From NCBI GenBank assembly GCA_034429475.1, contig DAOUGD010000228.1:1-19889 (forward strand): a stretch of DNA of 19,889 nucleotides. Reading direction: 5' to 3'. A program made the translations under genes and the position numbers. The stretch is from JAKQHY01 sp034429475 (GTDB lineage: Bacteria; Chloroflexota; Anaerolineae; B4-G1; SLSP01). A model generated the notes under the pieces. That model was given only the letters and a program-made list of their open reading frames with translations, was not told where the DNA came from and searched no databases. Below, piece by piece: positions 8,946 to 16,434 of this stretch; the stretch's first letter is position 1, and every line of letters starts with the position of its first letter.

Positions 8946-9601
8946 GAAGCAAGTGGCACTGGTTCAGTTAAATGGGATAAATGGCTCGCTGTACGCCTGT
9001 CGGCAATGGGGGGCGGGCCCAAAAGAAGTCTTGCTGCTGTACAGTCTGTGTCACCAATTCTTGAGCCAACTCGTGGAAGGCGACGAACTCTACACCAAAG
9101 TCCACGCGAATACCCCCGCGGCCCAGTCGGAAGGCTGGGCGAGCGTCTTGATGGAGCGCGCCAGCCGGTTCCTATGGGAACTCCAGTGCGGCCCATAAAG
9201 AAGAAAGTTTGTTCCGGGCGGCTATGGAGACGCTCAGTCAAGTGATGGCCCAAACGGAAGACCTCACGCTGGTGACGGACGGGGAACGCCGCTACGGCAA
9301 CTTGCTCTTTGACATCTGTCGGCAAGCGCTCCGCACGGGGAAAGTGGAACGCCCCCGCCAGACGTTGCCCCAAGGCGTCAAGGTGCGCGTCAAGAACAAA
9401 GGTAGCCAAGCCCACCAGCCAGGGCCGAAACGCCCCAAATATCAGGCCCCGCAACCGGAACACCCCGCGACGCCGCAAGATATGGCCGAGACCGACATTC
9501 ACGCCAATCATCTGGAGGGGTTCAATGCGGGGTTACGGCGGAAGTTGGCGTGTTACCGCCGACGCACCAACACCTACGCCAAAAACCCGGTAGTATACTA
9601 A
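8946..9601 (+). pseudogene. Truncated, frameshifted IS1-like DDE transposase
   Basis: Two frames join into one recognisable protein. The first, to 9198, carries VEGDELYTKVHANTPAAQSE and ERASRFLWELQCG. A one-base shift near 9193 leads into LFRAAMETL, then LVTDGERRYGNLLFDICRQA, KVRVKNKGSQAH, HANHLEGFNAGLRRKLACYR and TNTYAKN. This order (D in GDELYT, D in TDGERRYG, and the ANHxExFNAxLRR block) matches IS1-like DDE transposases with the GDELYTKV signature. The N-terminal zinc-binding part is missing and has been replaced by another IS fragment. The C-terminus is cut at the left end of the IS256 element, where a TAA occurs at 9599-9601. Non-functional. Confidence 0.7.
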
Positions 9602-10851
9602 AAGTTGTGTAAAAGAGGGGTTTCCGGTATCCTCGGGAAGAACAGGTAAACCAGGAGGATAGGATGGACAGCCAATGGAATGCTGATGAAAAAGTTGCCA
9701 TGAGTTCCACTGAATTTCAGACGTTGTTACACGAGAAGTTGCGACTGGCGGTGCAATTTACACTGGTCACGGTGTTGGAGGAAGAAGTCACGGCTTTCGT
9801 CGGGGTCGAGCGTTACGTGCGCAGCACAGAGCGGTGTGACCAGCGGAACGGCAGTTATGAACGCGAGCTAGGCACGGGCATGGGCGTGGTCGAATTGCGC
9901 GTACCCCACACGCGCCGGGGATTCAAGACGCAGTTGTTTGCCAAGTATCAACGGCGCCAGGCGGAAATGGATGCGGCCATCAGTGCAAGGGGTGAGTACG
10001 GCGCGCGTGGGGGAAGTGCTGGGGGCCTTAACCACCGTGACCCCGAGCGCCTCGACGGTATCGCGCGTGTTTCACCGCCTGGATGCCGAGTTTGCGACCT
10101 GGAAGCAACGCCCGTTGGCGGCGCGTTATGCGTATGTGTTCGCCGACGGGACGTACTTCACGGTCATTTATGAGGGCGTGGGGCAGAAAACGCCCATTTT
10201 GGCGGCCGTGGGCATCACGCTGGCGGGCGAACGCGAGGTGTTAGGGTTCACGGGAGGCGAGCGCGAGAGTCAACCGGCGTGGGAGGAGTTCCTGGAAACG
10301 CTGAAAGTGTGGGGGCTTCAGGAAGTAGATTTGTGGATCACCGACGGCGATCAGGCCATGCTCAACGCCATCCCAGGCAAGTTCCCGGCCAGCCGCCGGC
10401 AACGCTACATCAAGCATAAGATGGAGAATGTCCTCAGTTACGTCCCCCCCGCAGCCTGCTGCGTTGGAGGTGGAACTGCGGGCCATTTTCTGTCAAGAAA
10501 ATCGCCCCAAGGCGGAGTAGGAGGTCGCGGCTTTCTGTGCGAAGTATGAAGCCGCTTACCCGAGCGCCGTGGAATGTTTGCAGCGCGACTTGGAAGCGTG
10601 CCTGACGTTCTATGCCTTCCCCCAGCGCCACTGGCGCACTATCCGCACCTCCAATGTGGTAGAACGCCTGTTTGGGGAAGTCAAGAAACGCACTCACAAG
10701 ATGGCCGCGCCCTTCCGCAATGAGGGTGGTTGTCTGTTAATGTTCTATGCGGTCATTCGCAGCTTGCACTTCCGCAAGCTCACCATGCCCAAAAAGGCCG
10801 CTGCTCGGGAAATGCCCCACATACCGGAGGCTGACATTTTACACAACTCTT
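9600..10851 (+). mobile_element. IS256-family insertion sequence with both inverted repeats
   Basis: AAAAGTTGTGTAAAA (9600-9614) and the reverse complement of 10837-10851 match at 14 of 15 bases and bracket a single Mutator-type transposase. The element is about 1250 bp, in the usual IS256-family size range. The right repeat overlaps the transposase stop codon. The 8-base flanks (AGTATACT on the left, GACATACT on the right) agree at only five positions, so a target duplication is not convincing. Confidence 0.75.
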
Positions 10852-10853
10852 GA
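9664..10853 (+). pseudogene. IS256-family (Mutator) transposase, two frameshifts and an in-frame stop
   Basis: The start ATG at 9664 follows a GGAGGAT ribosome-binding site. Frame one reads to about 9980 (TEFQTLLHEKLRLAVQFTLV, then VPHTRRGF). Frame two continues with GVSTARVGEVLGAL, SASTVSRVFHRLDAEF, FADGTYFTV and WITDGDQAM. At the C-run 10444-10450 the sense passes to frame three, which meets TAG at 10518-10520 before LQRDLEACLTFYAFP, RTSNVVERLFGEVKKRTHKM and FYAVIRSL. The catalytic residues of the family (Asp in ADGTYF, Asp in TDGDQ, Glu in VVERLFGE) are all preserved, so the decay looks recent. Sequencing error at the C-run could explain one of the shifts, but not the TAG. Confidence 0.85.
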
Positions 10854-11079
10854 CATACTGCCAATTGAAGCTGTTCAAATGATCCAAACGCATTTTGTCC
10901 GACCCCCAGATTTTGATTTGGCTGACTTCTGGGTAGGTTGGGATACCTTTGAAAGAATTGAAGAGGCTCAAACCTATGTATTGGGAATGGGGGCATCCGT
11001 GGATATCATTGCCCCTGAAGAGTTGCGGATTAGGGTATTGAAATTAGCCACAGAAGTTGTAGCACATTATTCTCGTTGA
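10852..11079 (+). pseudogene. C-terminal remnant of a WYL-domain transcriptional regulator
   Basis: Directly after the IS256 right end an open frame of 75 residues reads FVRPPDFDLADFW, then YVLGMGASVDIIAPEELRIR, and ends at TGA 11077-11079. The PxDFDLxxFW block followed by VLGxGxxVxxxxPxELR is the C-terminal (WCX) end of HTH-WYL regulators of the YafY type, which sense ligands or nucleic acids. The DNA-binding domain and the WYL core are absent, and the spacing between the two blocks is short, suggesting a further internal deletion. Base composition is more AT-rich than in the IS DNA. Non-functional remnant. Confidence 0.6.
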
Positions 11080-11085
11080 AATGTT

Positions 11086-11156
11086 ACCCGCTAACGTTCC
11101 GCTTCACCTGCCGCGTAGCGGAGTGCAGCGAGTCAAGTGCAAGCGGGTGTTATTGG
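11086..11156. repeat. Imperfect palindrome between convergent genes (terminator or attC-like)
   Basis: CCGCTTCACCTG (11099-11110) pairs with CAAGTGCAAGCGG (11134-11146) with one unpaired base and one mismatch. Further out, TAAC (11092-11095) faces GTTA (11149-11152). The structure fills the gap between the WYL remnant stop (11079) and the amidohydrolase stop (11150-11152, minus strand). A bidirectional terminator is the simplest reading. The single bulged base and TAAC/GTTA ends also recall integron attC sites, but the R core boxes do not fit consensus. Confidence 0.5.
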
Positions 11157-12358
11157 TGGTAATCCAGGTAAGCCAGCAAAACATTGGCCATGACCTTGGT
11201 GCCGATCACCAAGCACTCTTCATCTATATCAAAGCCGGGCATGTGCGGAACACTGATGATGCCCCTCTGTAAGTTGGTGGCGCCCAGCCAATACATTACG
11301 CCGGGTATCTGTTGCTGGTAAAAGGCAAAATCCTCCGAGTTGAAAGGAAAGGCATTCTTGAGCCTGGCGACATTCTCCCGGCCAACCACCCTATCGAGGA
11401 CAGGCCGCAGTTCCTCTTCCAGCCCCATGTGATTGAGCGCGGCCGGAAAAGACATGCGTTCCGGCCACTCAAGTTCATAAGCGCCCACAGCCTTGCCCAG
11501 AACATCCTCCAGTTTGGCACGCATCAACCCGGGCACCTGCCGCCACAGTTCTTCATTGGCAGTTCGGGCAAATCCCTCAATGACTTGGCGATTCTCAACG
11601 CGTTGCTCTGGATTCAGCGAACAGTAAATCACGATGAAACGCTCCAGCAGATCGCTCCCCGCTTCCATCGCCTCCAGAAAGTCTGTCAATCCTGCTGCGC
11701 TGGAAGGGAAACCCACCGTGCTTAATGCACGGATGGATTGGAGGCACGTGTTGATAAGGGCAGGAGTCGCCGCGTTCCTAATCACAATTCGAAAGGCAGT
11801 CATCCCCGGCAGGACCATCCCGGCAACACTTCCCAGCCGGCCCACCGGCAATGGGGCTATGTGTAAGGCAAAGATCGCGCTTGGTCGCGGGTTTTCCAAA
11901 CCACCCGCGGCGATGATGGCCTGAGCGCCGACCACGGTCTCCTCCGCCGGTTGAAAGATGAACTTGACCTGCCCCGCGACCTGGTCCCGCATGGAAGACA
12001 ACACCTGGGCGATGCCGAGTCCAATCGTTGTATGGGCATCGTGCCCGCAGATATGGATGACGCCCGGCACGCACGACTTGTAAGGAGCATTCAGAATCTC
12101 ATCCCCGGGAACTGCATCCATGTCTGCCCGCCATGCGACTATCGGACCATCCCGCTTCCCCTCCAGCAAGCCTATGACACCATGGCCCCCCACGCCAGTT
12201 GACACTTTCAAGCCGTATTCACGCAGCTTGTCTGCAACAATGCCCGCCGTGCGCTGTTCCTGGCCGGACAGCTCGGGATGCATATGAAAATCCCTGCGGG
12301 TGGCGCTTAACTCATGGCGCAGATTCTCAGCCAACTGTGTAATTTGTGTTTTTTGCAT
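11150..12358 (-). CDS. M20-family amidohydrolase (N-acyl-amino-acid amidohydrolase type)
   Basis: A 402-residue zinc-dependent hydrolase of the M20D group, which removes acyl groups from amino acids or cleaves small peptides in the cytoplasm. Visible motifs are RRDFHMHPELSGQE (21-34), WRADMDAVPGDE (76-87, metal Asp), HICGHDAHT (102-110; Cys104 and His106 are family metal ligands), FQPAEETVVGAQ (135-146; catalytic Glu139/Glu140), ALHIAP (164-169, metal His) and the C-terminal SVPHMPGFDIDE (His372). AAGGAG lies about 10 bases before the ATG. The central lid domain is atypical: after FRIVIRN the usual GxGxHGAxPH segment is absent, so the lid His that normally completes the active site is not visible. 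The substrate cannot be predicted. Length is normal for the family. Confidence 0.85.
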   Translation of the reverse strand: MQKTQITQLAENLRHELSATRRDFHMHPELSGQEQRTAGIVADKLREYGLKVSTGVGGHGVIGLLEGKRDGPIVAWRADMDAVPGDEILNAPYKSCVPGVIHICGHDAHTTIGLGIAQVLSSMRDQVAGQVKFIFQPAEETVVGAQAIIAAGGLENPRPSAIFALHIAPLPVGRLGSVAGMVLPGMTAFRIVIRNAATPALINTCLQSIRALSTVGFPSSAAGLTDFLEAMEAGSDLLERFIVIYCSLNPEQRVENRQVIEGFARTANEELWRQVPGLMRAKLEDVLGKAVGAYELEWPERMSFPAALNHMGLEEELRPVLDRVVGRENVARLKNAFPFNSEDFAFYQQQIPGVMYWLGATNLQRGIISVPHMPGFDIDEECLVIGTKVMANVLLAYLDYHQ

Positions 12359-12379
12359 TCTCCGCTCTCCTTGTCTGTA

Positions 12380-12645
12380 TCCTCACTTCTCCCGATTGGT
12401 AATCAAGTTCACCTTGGGCCTGCATCTTACCGTCGCTTTCGCAGGTGCTAACCCACGACGCTTCTACTACACCTTTGCTTGCGCTGTCCATAGTCGCTTG
12501 CTTGGGATGTCGCCGCAGGCGGCTGGCGACTTATCCCCTTTTCGCCCTGGCGCTCCGCTGCCCATTCACCCCGCGCGCAACGTAGGGTGATGCAGTCTCC
12601 CCTCCACCTGGGGGCAGGAGTTGACCGGTGGGTAGCCGGTCGCAC
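12380..12645 (-). ncRNA. Possible 5' part of a group II intron (domain I), incomplete
   Basis: On the minus strand a non-coding, structured stretch opens with GTGCGAC (12645-12639), the usual group II intron 5' end, followed at once by a hairpin (GACCGG 12623-12628 with CCGGTC 12636-12641) and a run of purine-rich, GAAA-containing loops typical of domain I. No reverse transcriptase, domain V or 3' end is found; the amidohydrolase start codon follows at 12358. If this is an intron it is a truncated remnant. The call rests on the general look of the sequence and the 5' heptamer, so it is tentative. An open frame across it (12531-13028) shows no protein family features. Confidence 0.35.
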
Positions 12646-13040
12646 CTGCTTGGGCATACCGTTGTCAAAGTGCCGACTGATAACACCGAGAATGCTTCTG
12701 TGTTATCTCGCCTACTTTGCCACTTTGTCCCCGGCTTTACAGCCAGTTTCAACTGAACTCCCCGCTTGAAGCCTGTATTCTCAGTGTGATGCATCGCCAC
12801 TTTTACATGTCTTTCCTCTGCTACCCGTTTCAGGGCAACCAAGCACTCATCGCTGAGGGTAACGAGCCGGCCTTGGAAAAACATAGACTCTTCCGCATAC
12901 TGCGTCTTCAAAAAGTCGGCGCCGCGCCTGAGATTATTCAGAGCAACTTGTCTGACCTCCCCTTTGTTCATGCGATGGTTAGCTGAGGGTAGACCTTCGG
13001 GAAGGACCGGGGATTCGTCCATGTCCACCCTGTCCCGTGA
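12646..13040. other. Gene-free region with one strong hairpin
   Basis: This stretch lies between the glycosidase stop and the intron-like segment. GATAACAC (12679-12686) pairs with GTGTTATC (12700-12707), and inside it AGAA pairs with TTCT, giving a 12-bp stem with a two-base bulge and a 3-base loop. It is 34 bases from the GTGCGAC end. The minus-strand open frame across it (up to 13028) has no recognised domain and no clear ribosome-binding site. The hairpin could end transcription of the glycosidase gene, although it lies 330 bases past the stop and has no T-run. Confidence 0.4.
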
Positions 13041-15032
13041 TCATGACCAATCGCCCCGTTCGATCCGGCTCCCCACTCTTAGGAAGATGGGAATGACAGA
13101 CAAGGGAGTCTGCGAAACGACGGTCTGCCCTCCAGTAAAAATCTTTCCCGTTTCCATTTCTTTCCACGAGGCTCCAATTGGTAGATAAACGGCTCGCTGG
13201 ATAGAGGCTTCGAACAAGACCGGCGCGACCAAAATGTCGGGGCCGAACAGGTATTGGTCTTCAATCGTCCAGGCCTGGGGGTCTTGTGGATAGTCGTAGA
13301 AGAGGGGCCGCATAACCGGAGTTCCTTTTTCATGAGCTACCCGCATTTGCGCCAGGATGTAGGGTTTCATTTTTTCACGCAGGCGCAGATACTTCTGGAG
13401 GATTGTGTAGGCTTCATCGCCGAAGCTCCAGACCTCATTGTCCGAGCCGGAGCCGAACCGCCCCCCGCCCGTGGTCCCGGTCGCGGCAATCCATGGAACC
13501 CGATCACCGTGAAGCCGCATAACCGGGCAGAAGGTGCCGAACTGGAACCAGCGGCAAACCAGCTCTCTGAATTTTGGGTCGGTGGGATTTCCGCCGCCAA
13601 AGCCTCCGATATCGCTATTCCACCACGGCAGCCCGGCCAGCCCCACATTCATCCCAATTTGCACCTGGTTACGAAACGAGGCGAAGGTCGAGGCGACGTC
13701 CCCAGACCAAAGCAGGGCGCCAAAACGTTGGGAACCGGCCCAAGCCGAACGGATGAGGCTAATGGGCTGATCCACGCCATTGTCGCGCAGCCCCTCGTAG
13801 AAAGTCCGGGCGTATTCGAAGGGGTAGATGTTTCCAATCTCCAGGGCGCTGCCCCGGTGGTAGCGATAATTATCGAAGTCGTAGGCGTGAAATTCGGGTT
13901 CGGCCTCGTCCAGCCAAAAGACCCTGATCCCGTAATCGAAGTAGTTCTTCCTGATGGTTTTCCAGACGAAATCCCGCGCTTCCTTGCGAGTGGCGTCGAA
14001 GAACAGGGTATCGTTCACAAACTGCATGGTCGTTCGGATGCCCCGATTGGTCCGCATCAACAGACCCTGGGAGAACATTTGCTCGTAGTTTTCGCTTTCC
14101 CGATCAACAGTAGGCCAAACTGAAACCATCAACTCGATGCCCAGGGATTGCAGTTCGGCTACCATGGCCTTGGGGTCAGGCCAATAGTCCTCATCGAATC
14201 GCCAATCTCCCTGGTGGGGCCAGTGAAAGAAGTCAATGATGATGACGTTGAGGGGGAGGCCCCGTTTCTTATATTCCCTGGCGATGGTCAGCAACTCATC
14301 CTGGGTTCGGTAGCGCAATTTGGACTGCCAGAACCCGGCGGCGAACTCTGGCATCATCGGAGATTTACCCGAAACCCCGGCGTAGGTTTCAACGATCTGG
14401 GCCGGAGTGTCGCCGGCGGTGATCCAGTAATCCATGATCCTGGTTGATTGCGCGGTCCACTCGGTAATGTTCCGACCAAAAACCACGTTGCCGATGGCCG
14501 GGTTATTCCACAAAAACCCGTATCCCAGGCTCGAAACCGCGAAGGGAATACTGGCCTGGGAGTTGCGGTGGGCCAGTTCAAGACTACACCCCTTCACATT
14601 CAACTGAGACTGTTGATACTGGCCCATACCAAAGATTCTTTCTTCGGGATCGGACTCAAACCGGGTGATGAGCCGGTAGTCGCCGCCGGGAATGGCCTGA
14701 AAATCCCGGCCCCGTTTCTTGATTCCCCAAGACTCCCGAGATGTGAATTCCCGTAAAAGGATTTCATTTCGGGCGTTGAAGAAGGTCAAATCGCCCGATG
14801 CATTGATTTCGGCCCGGATGCTCCCGTTGGTAATCGCCGCTTCCTTCTCGGCAATTTGGATGACCGCTTGTGTCTGGGGGGCAGGAAGCAAGGCCCAGTC
14901 GTTATCGGGCATAGTCCCCTCGTGGGTTGACCGGACTCGCAAGCTGTTTTCTCCCCAAGCCTCGATCCAGATGGTTTCGCTATCATAGGTTCTGATCAGT
15001 TTGTTCGTTTGTTGCAGGAAGGCATGTGCCAT
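13041..15032 (-). CDS. GH31 alpha-glycosidase (alpha-glucosidase / alpha-xylosidase type)
   Basis: A 663-residue family GH31 retaining glycosidase that releases alpha-linked glucose or xylose from oligosaccharides. The order is typical: an N-terminal beta-sandwich (1-220), then a TIM barrel with NVIIIDFFHWPHQGDWRFD (262-280), the nucleophile motif FWLDEAEPE (372-380, Asp375) and the acid/base block WAGSQRFGALLWSGD (431-445, Asp445). GLPWWNSDIGGF (467-478) follows, then TPVMRPLFYDYP and QYLFGPDILVAPV near the C-terminal sheets. No signal peptide is seen, so it is probably cytoplasmic and acts on imported sugars. AAAGGAG lies 10 bases before the ATG. GH31 specificity cannot be fixed from motifs. 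A LacI-type palindrome 225 bases upstream suggests sugar-responsive control. No transporter genes are adjacent. Confidence 0.93.
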   Translation of the reverse strand: MAHAFLQQTNKLIRTYDSETIWIEAWGENSLRVRSTHEGTMPDNDWALLPAPQTQAVIQIAEKEAAITNGSIRAEINASGDLTFFNARNEILLREFTSRESWGIKKRGRDFQAIPGGDYRLITRFESDPEERIFGMGQYQQSQLNVKGCSLELAHRNSQASIPFAVSSLGYGFLWNNPAIGNVVFGRNITEWTAQSTRIMDYWITAGDTPAQIVETYAGVSGKSPMMPEFAAGFWQSKLRYRTQDELLTIAREYKKRGLPLNVIIIDFFHWPHQGDWRFDEDYWPDPKAMVAELQSLGIELMVSVWPTVDRESENYEQMFSQGLLMRTNRGIRTTMQFVNDTLFFDATRKEARDFVWKTIRKNYFDYGIRVFWLDEAEPEFHAYDFDNYRYHRGSALEIGNIYPFEYARTFYEGLRDNGVDQPISLIRSAWAGSQRFGALLWSGDVASTFASFRNQVQIGMNVGLAGLPWWNSDIGGFGGGNPTDPKFRELVCRWFQFGTFCPVMRLHGDRVPWIAATGTTGGGRFGSGSDNEVWSFGDEAYTILQKYLRLREKMKPYILAQMRVAHEKGTPVMRPLFYDYPQDPQAWTIEDQYLFGPDILVAPVLFEASIQRAVYLPIGASWKEMETGKIFTGGQTVVSQTPLSVIPIFLRVGSRIERGDWS

Positions 15033-15329
15033 GGGTCTTCATCTCCTTTTGATATCCAATTCTAAGAGGCAGATAGCCGAGTTACAAGCAAGACCCCGCC
15101 TGAAATACGGGGGACTTTTGAAGCAACAGCGAACGCTTTGTTTCAGCGGCCAAAAGCGCGACACAACGGTGCGCAACACACTTTGGCGAACTACCGAGCA
15201 TTATGCGATAAAAATATTCAAGAAAAAAACTACCGGGCGCAGTTTTGGTCGCGCTGCAAACGTTTGTTAGCATTCGACCCCGGTTATACATCGAATTATC
15301 AACAATCCCGCCCACATTTTGCCGTACTT
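15033..15329. other. Intergenic region upstream of the GH31 gene
   Basis: No gene is supported here. The stretch is AT-rich around 15199-15232 and contains the operator-like palindrome listed separately. It presumably carries the glycosidase promoter, reading to the left, but I found no -35/-10 pair good enough to annotate. Confidence 0.4.
15256..15267. promoter_or_regulatory. LacI-family operator-like palindrome
   Basis: GCAAACGTTTGT contains the perfect 10-base palindrome CAAACGTTTG with a central CG, the usual core of LacI-family operators. It lies in the gap upstream of the GH31 gene. No LacI-type regulator is encoded in this window. A weaker candidate, AGCGAACGCT, lies at 15129-15138. 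Confidence 0.35.
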
Positions 15330-16409
15330 TCAGCATGTACCTTCTGCAAGAAGAGTCATAAGCACCTCGTGAAGCCTCTTACGAATGCCCTGCTTATAGA
15401 CTTCCGGATCATCATCTTCTTGACGGTCGGTTGGTTGTTCTCCAAGTTCATGCAAATACCACCGGATTCTTCCATACAGAAAAAGTTTCCAGAGTACCGA
15501 GACCTCCGCAAGGAACTCGTCAACCGAAATCTTCACGCCTTTTCGCGTATTATAGATTCCAAGAAATCCCTTGGCAAGATGTTCTTGGCTGGCATACCGG
15601 GTTTCTCTGGTGTCCGGGGCGCCGAGCCATTGTGCGATGTCAAGAAATCGTGGGGCCAGCAAGGTATCTTCCAAATCAAAGATGACCAATGCATTCTGGA
15701 GGCGGCTCCACCCCGCATTGCATGGGCGGTGATCCCAGTGATAGATCCCCTTTTTCATCGTCTCTGCCTGATCACACAAACCGTGAAGGAGCTGTATCAA
15801 GGTTCGTATCGCCACTGGTGGCAACGCCATTGTTGGTGAAGGGGTCCACGCGACATGGTTGAGTTGGTCGAGATCACGCACATAGGAACGAAAGCACTGT
15901 TCAAAATATCCCTGTTCAAGGTGTGCGTGATACTGCGGAGTCACCTGGATGGAAGTGAAAAGCGCCGTTGCCTCAAGAAATGCGCCAAATGTTCGGCGGT
16001 CCAGGAGAAAGTCATCGTATGGTTCATCAATCAACAATGGCTCCAAAAACTCTGAGATTGTCACATCTCGGTGAGATGGCGCCGAATAATACCCATACAA
16101 CCGAGGAACAGGGGCCTCTGCAAGGGCCAAATGCCGGTGATGAATAGCCTCATTCTGTTCGTAGTGGTGATGACGTTTGATAAACAAGGTAATGGCTTTA
16201 GGCATCCCTCTCTGATCCACGAAATGCAGAGTGGGTAGACACTTGTCAGCCCGTTCTCCCTGAAAGCCTTCTGCCAGCGTATGTGTAAAATGGATTTCAT
16301 ACTCCTGAATGGGAAAGCCGATGATGGTTTCGCCAATACGGGCAAGGGCGTCCGGCTCGATGCCAAACAAAACCCCATCAGGGTTGTGAAGTGATGTCAG
16401 TTCCAGCAT
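15330..16409 (-). CDS. APH-fold small-molecule kinase (aminoglycoside phosphotransferase-like)
   Basis: A 359-residue protein of the protein-kinase-like fold. Visible are a candidate ATP-binding Lys in LFIKRH (Lys78), a hinge ISEFLEP (118-124), a Brenner-type catalytic loop HWDHRPCN (224-231; Asp226 and Asn231, in place of HGDLHPGN) and the metal-binding VIFDLEDTLL (Asp245). These are the core residues of the APH superfamily, which phosphorylates aminoglycosides, choline, homoserine, sugars and other small alcohols; the substrate cannot be told. It starts 25 bases after the stop of the upstream GNAT gene on the same strand, so the two are probably co-transcribed. The ribosome-binding site GGCGAG is weak, consistent with translation from a shared transcript. 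Alternative: a self-protection or metabolite kinase unrelated to drug resistance. Confidence 0.72.
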   Translation of the reverse strand: MLELTSLHNPDGVLFGIEPDALARIGETIIGFPIQEYEIHFTHTLAEGFQGERADKCLPTLHFVDQRGMPKAITLFIKRHHHYEQNEAIHHRHLALAEAPVPRLYGYYSAPSHRDVTISEFLEPLLIDEPYDDFLLDRRTFGAFLEATALFTSIQVTPQYHAHLEQGYFEQCFRSYVRDLDQLNHVAWTPSPTMALPPVAIRTLIQLLHGLCDQAETMKKGIYHWDHRPCNAGWSRLQNALVIFDLEDTLLAPRFLDIAQWLGAPDTRETRYASQEHLAKGFLGIYNTRKGVKISVDEFLAEVSVLWKLFLYGRIRWYLHELGEQPTDRQEDDDPEVYKQGIRKRLHEVLMTLLAEGTC

Positions 16410-16434
16410 ACTCGCCGTCCGTGAGGGGAAAGGT

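Noticed and set aside
9592..10859. Target-site duplication of the IS256 element
   Set aside because: The octamers AGTATACT and GACATACT agree at only five of eight positions, and the genes on the two sides differ.
12531..13028. Minus-strand open frame of 165 codons between glycosidase and amidohydrolase
   Set aside because: It crosses a strong hairpin and an RNA-like structured stretch, lacks a clear ribosome-binding site, and the product resembles no family I know.
15138..15839. Plus-strand open frame of 233 codons over the kinase gene's end
   Set aside because: Antisense to the APH-like gene with conserved catalytic motifs; no domain of its own.
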